Position numbers and translations under genes: made by a program | Notes under the pieces: generated by a model | The model's database searches: none | What the model was told of the DNA's origin: nothing | The model's input: the letters and a program-made list of their open reading frames with translations, nothing else | Part shown: positions 62,830 through 64,000 of the stretch, one piece after another | How the letters are laid out: each line of letters opens with the position of its first letter | Position numbering within the stretch: the first letter of the stretch is position 1 | NCBI GenBank assembly: GCA_963210315.1 | Contig: OY723272.1 | Span: forward strand, 1,798,001 to 1,862,000 | Source of the DNA: Rhynchopus euleeides | Taxonomy: Eukaryota > Euglenozoa > Diplonemea > Diplonemida > Diplonemidae | Direction: 5' to 3' | Length of the DNA stretch: 64,000 bases

Positions 62830-64000
62830 TCAGACTGCAGGGTGTTCGTCCGACATGTGCCTATCCCTCAGTTCTTGTGAAGCAAACTCCTGCAGACACA
62901 CAGGGCAGGTCGTGATGTCCAGCTCATCCTGGTGGACGTAGAGGGCGTGTTGGCTAAGTCCACTTCTGAACACCGTTTTCTCACACAAGGGGCAAGACAC
63001 TCGACATTCACACTGCGCCCTCGGCCGGTGCTGTCCGTCGTAGTGGGCGTAGAGCCCGTAAACCCGCGCGAAGCTCTTTTCAGGGCAAACAACGCAGCTG
63101 TACTCTTCTGTGGCGGATGTCTCGTCGCCATCATCATCATCATCATCATCATCACCAGCCTCGCCGCTATTGCCGTCACTCGCAAGGTTTCCGTCATCAC
63201 CAGCCTCCTCCCCGTCGGTGGTTCCTTGTGCAGGGGGCGTCACCTCCGTCACCTCCCAGGGTTCTTCGTCACAGATGCAAACCAGGAAAACATCGCCGTT
63301 GTTGCCGGGTTCTGCCTGAAATGTTTGTCCGTGACCATCTCTGCGGCGCACATGTGACCCGAGGCCAAGTTTGTCCAAGCGGACCACCAATTGACGAGCA
63401 GCCTTGAGCCACGTATCATTGTGAGTGATCACACACCTGCACAGGCGCATGGAATCGTAAGATAATATTTGGGGCCGCTCGCCGATGGTAGGAGTCAGTG
63501 GAGGCACTTTGCGCACGGTATTTTCATCCGTCAAGTGTTTCTGTTTCAGTTCATAGATCTGCAGATCACGCTCCATCGTCTGCGGGGATCCCCCACGTGT
63601 CCACCTCTTGCGCTCACCGTTGCCCTGTTCGAAGAGCTCGTCGGAGACGGTGACCCTGTGCGCATCCTGCTCATCAAACCAGTGTTCGAGAGAATGAGCA
63701 TATGCCGAGCGAGTGATCCCGGGATTTGCCCACTCCAACAAGAAAATCAGCACATGATAGCTGATCACAGCGAATAGAAACTCTTTGCGGCAGGAACCTG
63801 TTGAGAAGTATCGCACTGGTATGTCTTGGTAGCGGAAGAAGATCAGCGATTGCATTGCGCAGCACAATGTCCGCTGATTCCTCACGGTGATGGCCTTCAA
63901 AGCAGCGAGTATCTCTCTTGCGTGCTTCCCAGTGAAATTTTTGCCCACTTTTCCAAGGATGGTTTCCTCCACCACTTTTGATCCCGGCAGCGTACGTAGA
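62830..64000 (-). CDS. C2H2 zinc-finger protein, N-terminus beyond the window
   Basis: At least 389 codons; the frame stays open to the window edge with no ATG seen at the left of the chain, so the N-terminus lies outside. The N-terminal part visible (VRNQRTLCCAMQSLIFFRYQ, AYAHSLEHWFDEQDA) is shared with the remnant in element I. A middle region (PILSYDSMRLCRCVITHNDT-like) and an acidic run of Asp follow, then three Cys/His units: CVVCPEKSFARVYGLYAHYD (C-x2-C...H-x4-H), CPLCEKTVFRSGLSQHALYV and CPVCLQEFASQELRDRHMSD. These should bind zinc and probably nucleic acid. Sharing with a transposon-borne copy suggests an element protein or a captured host gene. Confidence 0.7.
   Translation of the reverse strand, partial: LRTLPGSKVVEETILGKVGKNFTGKHAREILAALKAITVRNQRTLCCAMQSLIFFRYQDIPVRYFSTGSCRKEFLFAVISYHVLIFLLEWANPGITRSAYAHSLEHWFDEQDAHRVTVSDELFEQGNGERKRWTRGGSPQTMERDLQIYELKQKHLTDENTVRKVPPLTPTIGERPQILSYDSMRLCRCVITHNDTWLKAARQLVVRLDKLGLGSHVRRRDGHGQTFQAEPGNNGDVFLVCICDEEPWEVTEVTPPAQGTTDGEEAGDDGNLASDGNSGEAGDDDDDDDDGDETSATEEYSCVVCPEKSFARVYGLYAHYDGQHRPRAQCECRVSCPLCEKTVFRSGLSQHALYVHQDELDITTCPVCLQEFASQELRDRHMSDEHPAV

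Overview
The window looks like nuclear DNA of a GC-rich protist, most likely a euglenozoan (a diplonemid or a free-living kinetoplastid relative). Four things point that way, none decisive alone. (1) A mitochondrial class I [4Fe-4S] fumarase has the three cluster cysteines at the kinetoplastid spacing. (2) A DIRS-like retroelement has its tyrosine recombinase ahead of RT-RNase H, the order known from trypanosomatid VIPER. (3) A receptor-type nucleotide cyclase and an ankyrin protein starting MGACTS fit such hosts. (4) Almost every convincing start codon sits just behind a polypyrimidine tract plus AG, as expected for spliced-leader trans-splicing. Conventional GT-AG cis-introns also occur; I place four, two of them in one phosphatase gene.

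Layout. 1-2.8 kb: VIPER/DIRS-like element running in from the left edge. 3.05-4.39 kb: long-TIR element with a Tc1/mariner-like fragment. 4.7-6.4 kb: fumarase. 7.8-8.2 kb: small ubiquitin-like protein. 12.0-13.8 kb: three-exon PPTC7-type PP2C phosphatase. 14.5-15.0 kb: two-exon 93-aa protein. 15.4-16.2 kb (minus): unknown SR-rich ORF. 16.7-19.6 kb: nested inverted repeats around a 1.1-kb near-perfect palindrome. 19.9-21.8 kb: coiled-coil protein. 22-28 kb: repeat-dominated. 28.8-30.65 kb: a telomere-like foldback tract. 30.7-32.2 kb: unknown protein with a duplicated fragment upstream. 32.7-35.4 kb: receptor cyclase-like membrane protein. 35.4-41 kb: long-TIR element and LINE debris. 41.1-42.6 kb: ankyrin protein. 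43.5-44.7 kb: long-TIR element. 45.4-49.3 kb: 1244-aa coiled-coil/Q-rich protein with a short last exon. 49.3-53.1 kb: repeats. 53.1-55.8 kb (minus): hAT transposase. 56-64 kb: foldback elements, a TIR element carrying zinc-finger-family and histone-like ORFs, and a C2H2 protein running off the right edge.

All host genes except the SR-rich ORF are on the plus strand, consistent with a directional gene array interrupted by elements. Fumarase and the PP2C phosphatase are probably mitochondrial; I see no operon-like functional link among the others.

The most unusual material is the foldback DNA: one family of long-TIR elements ending TAGGGG..GGTC, a telomere-repeat-built inverted element, a 1.1-kb palindrome made of short ATACATGTAT-type words, and a TA-flanked element with 18-bp palindromic tandem repeats that encloses a possible H2B-like histone ORF.
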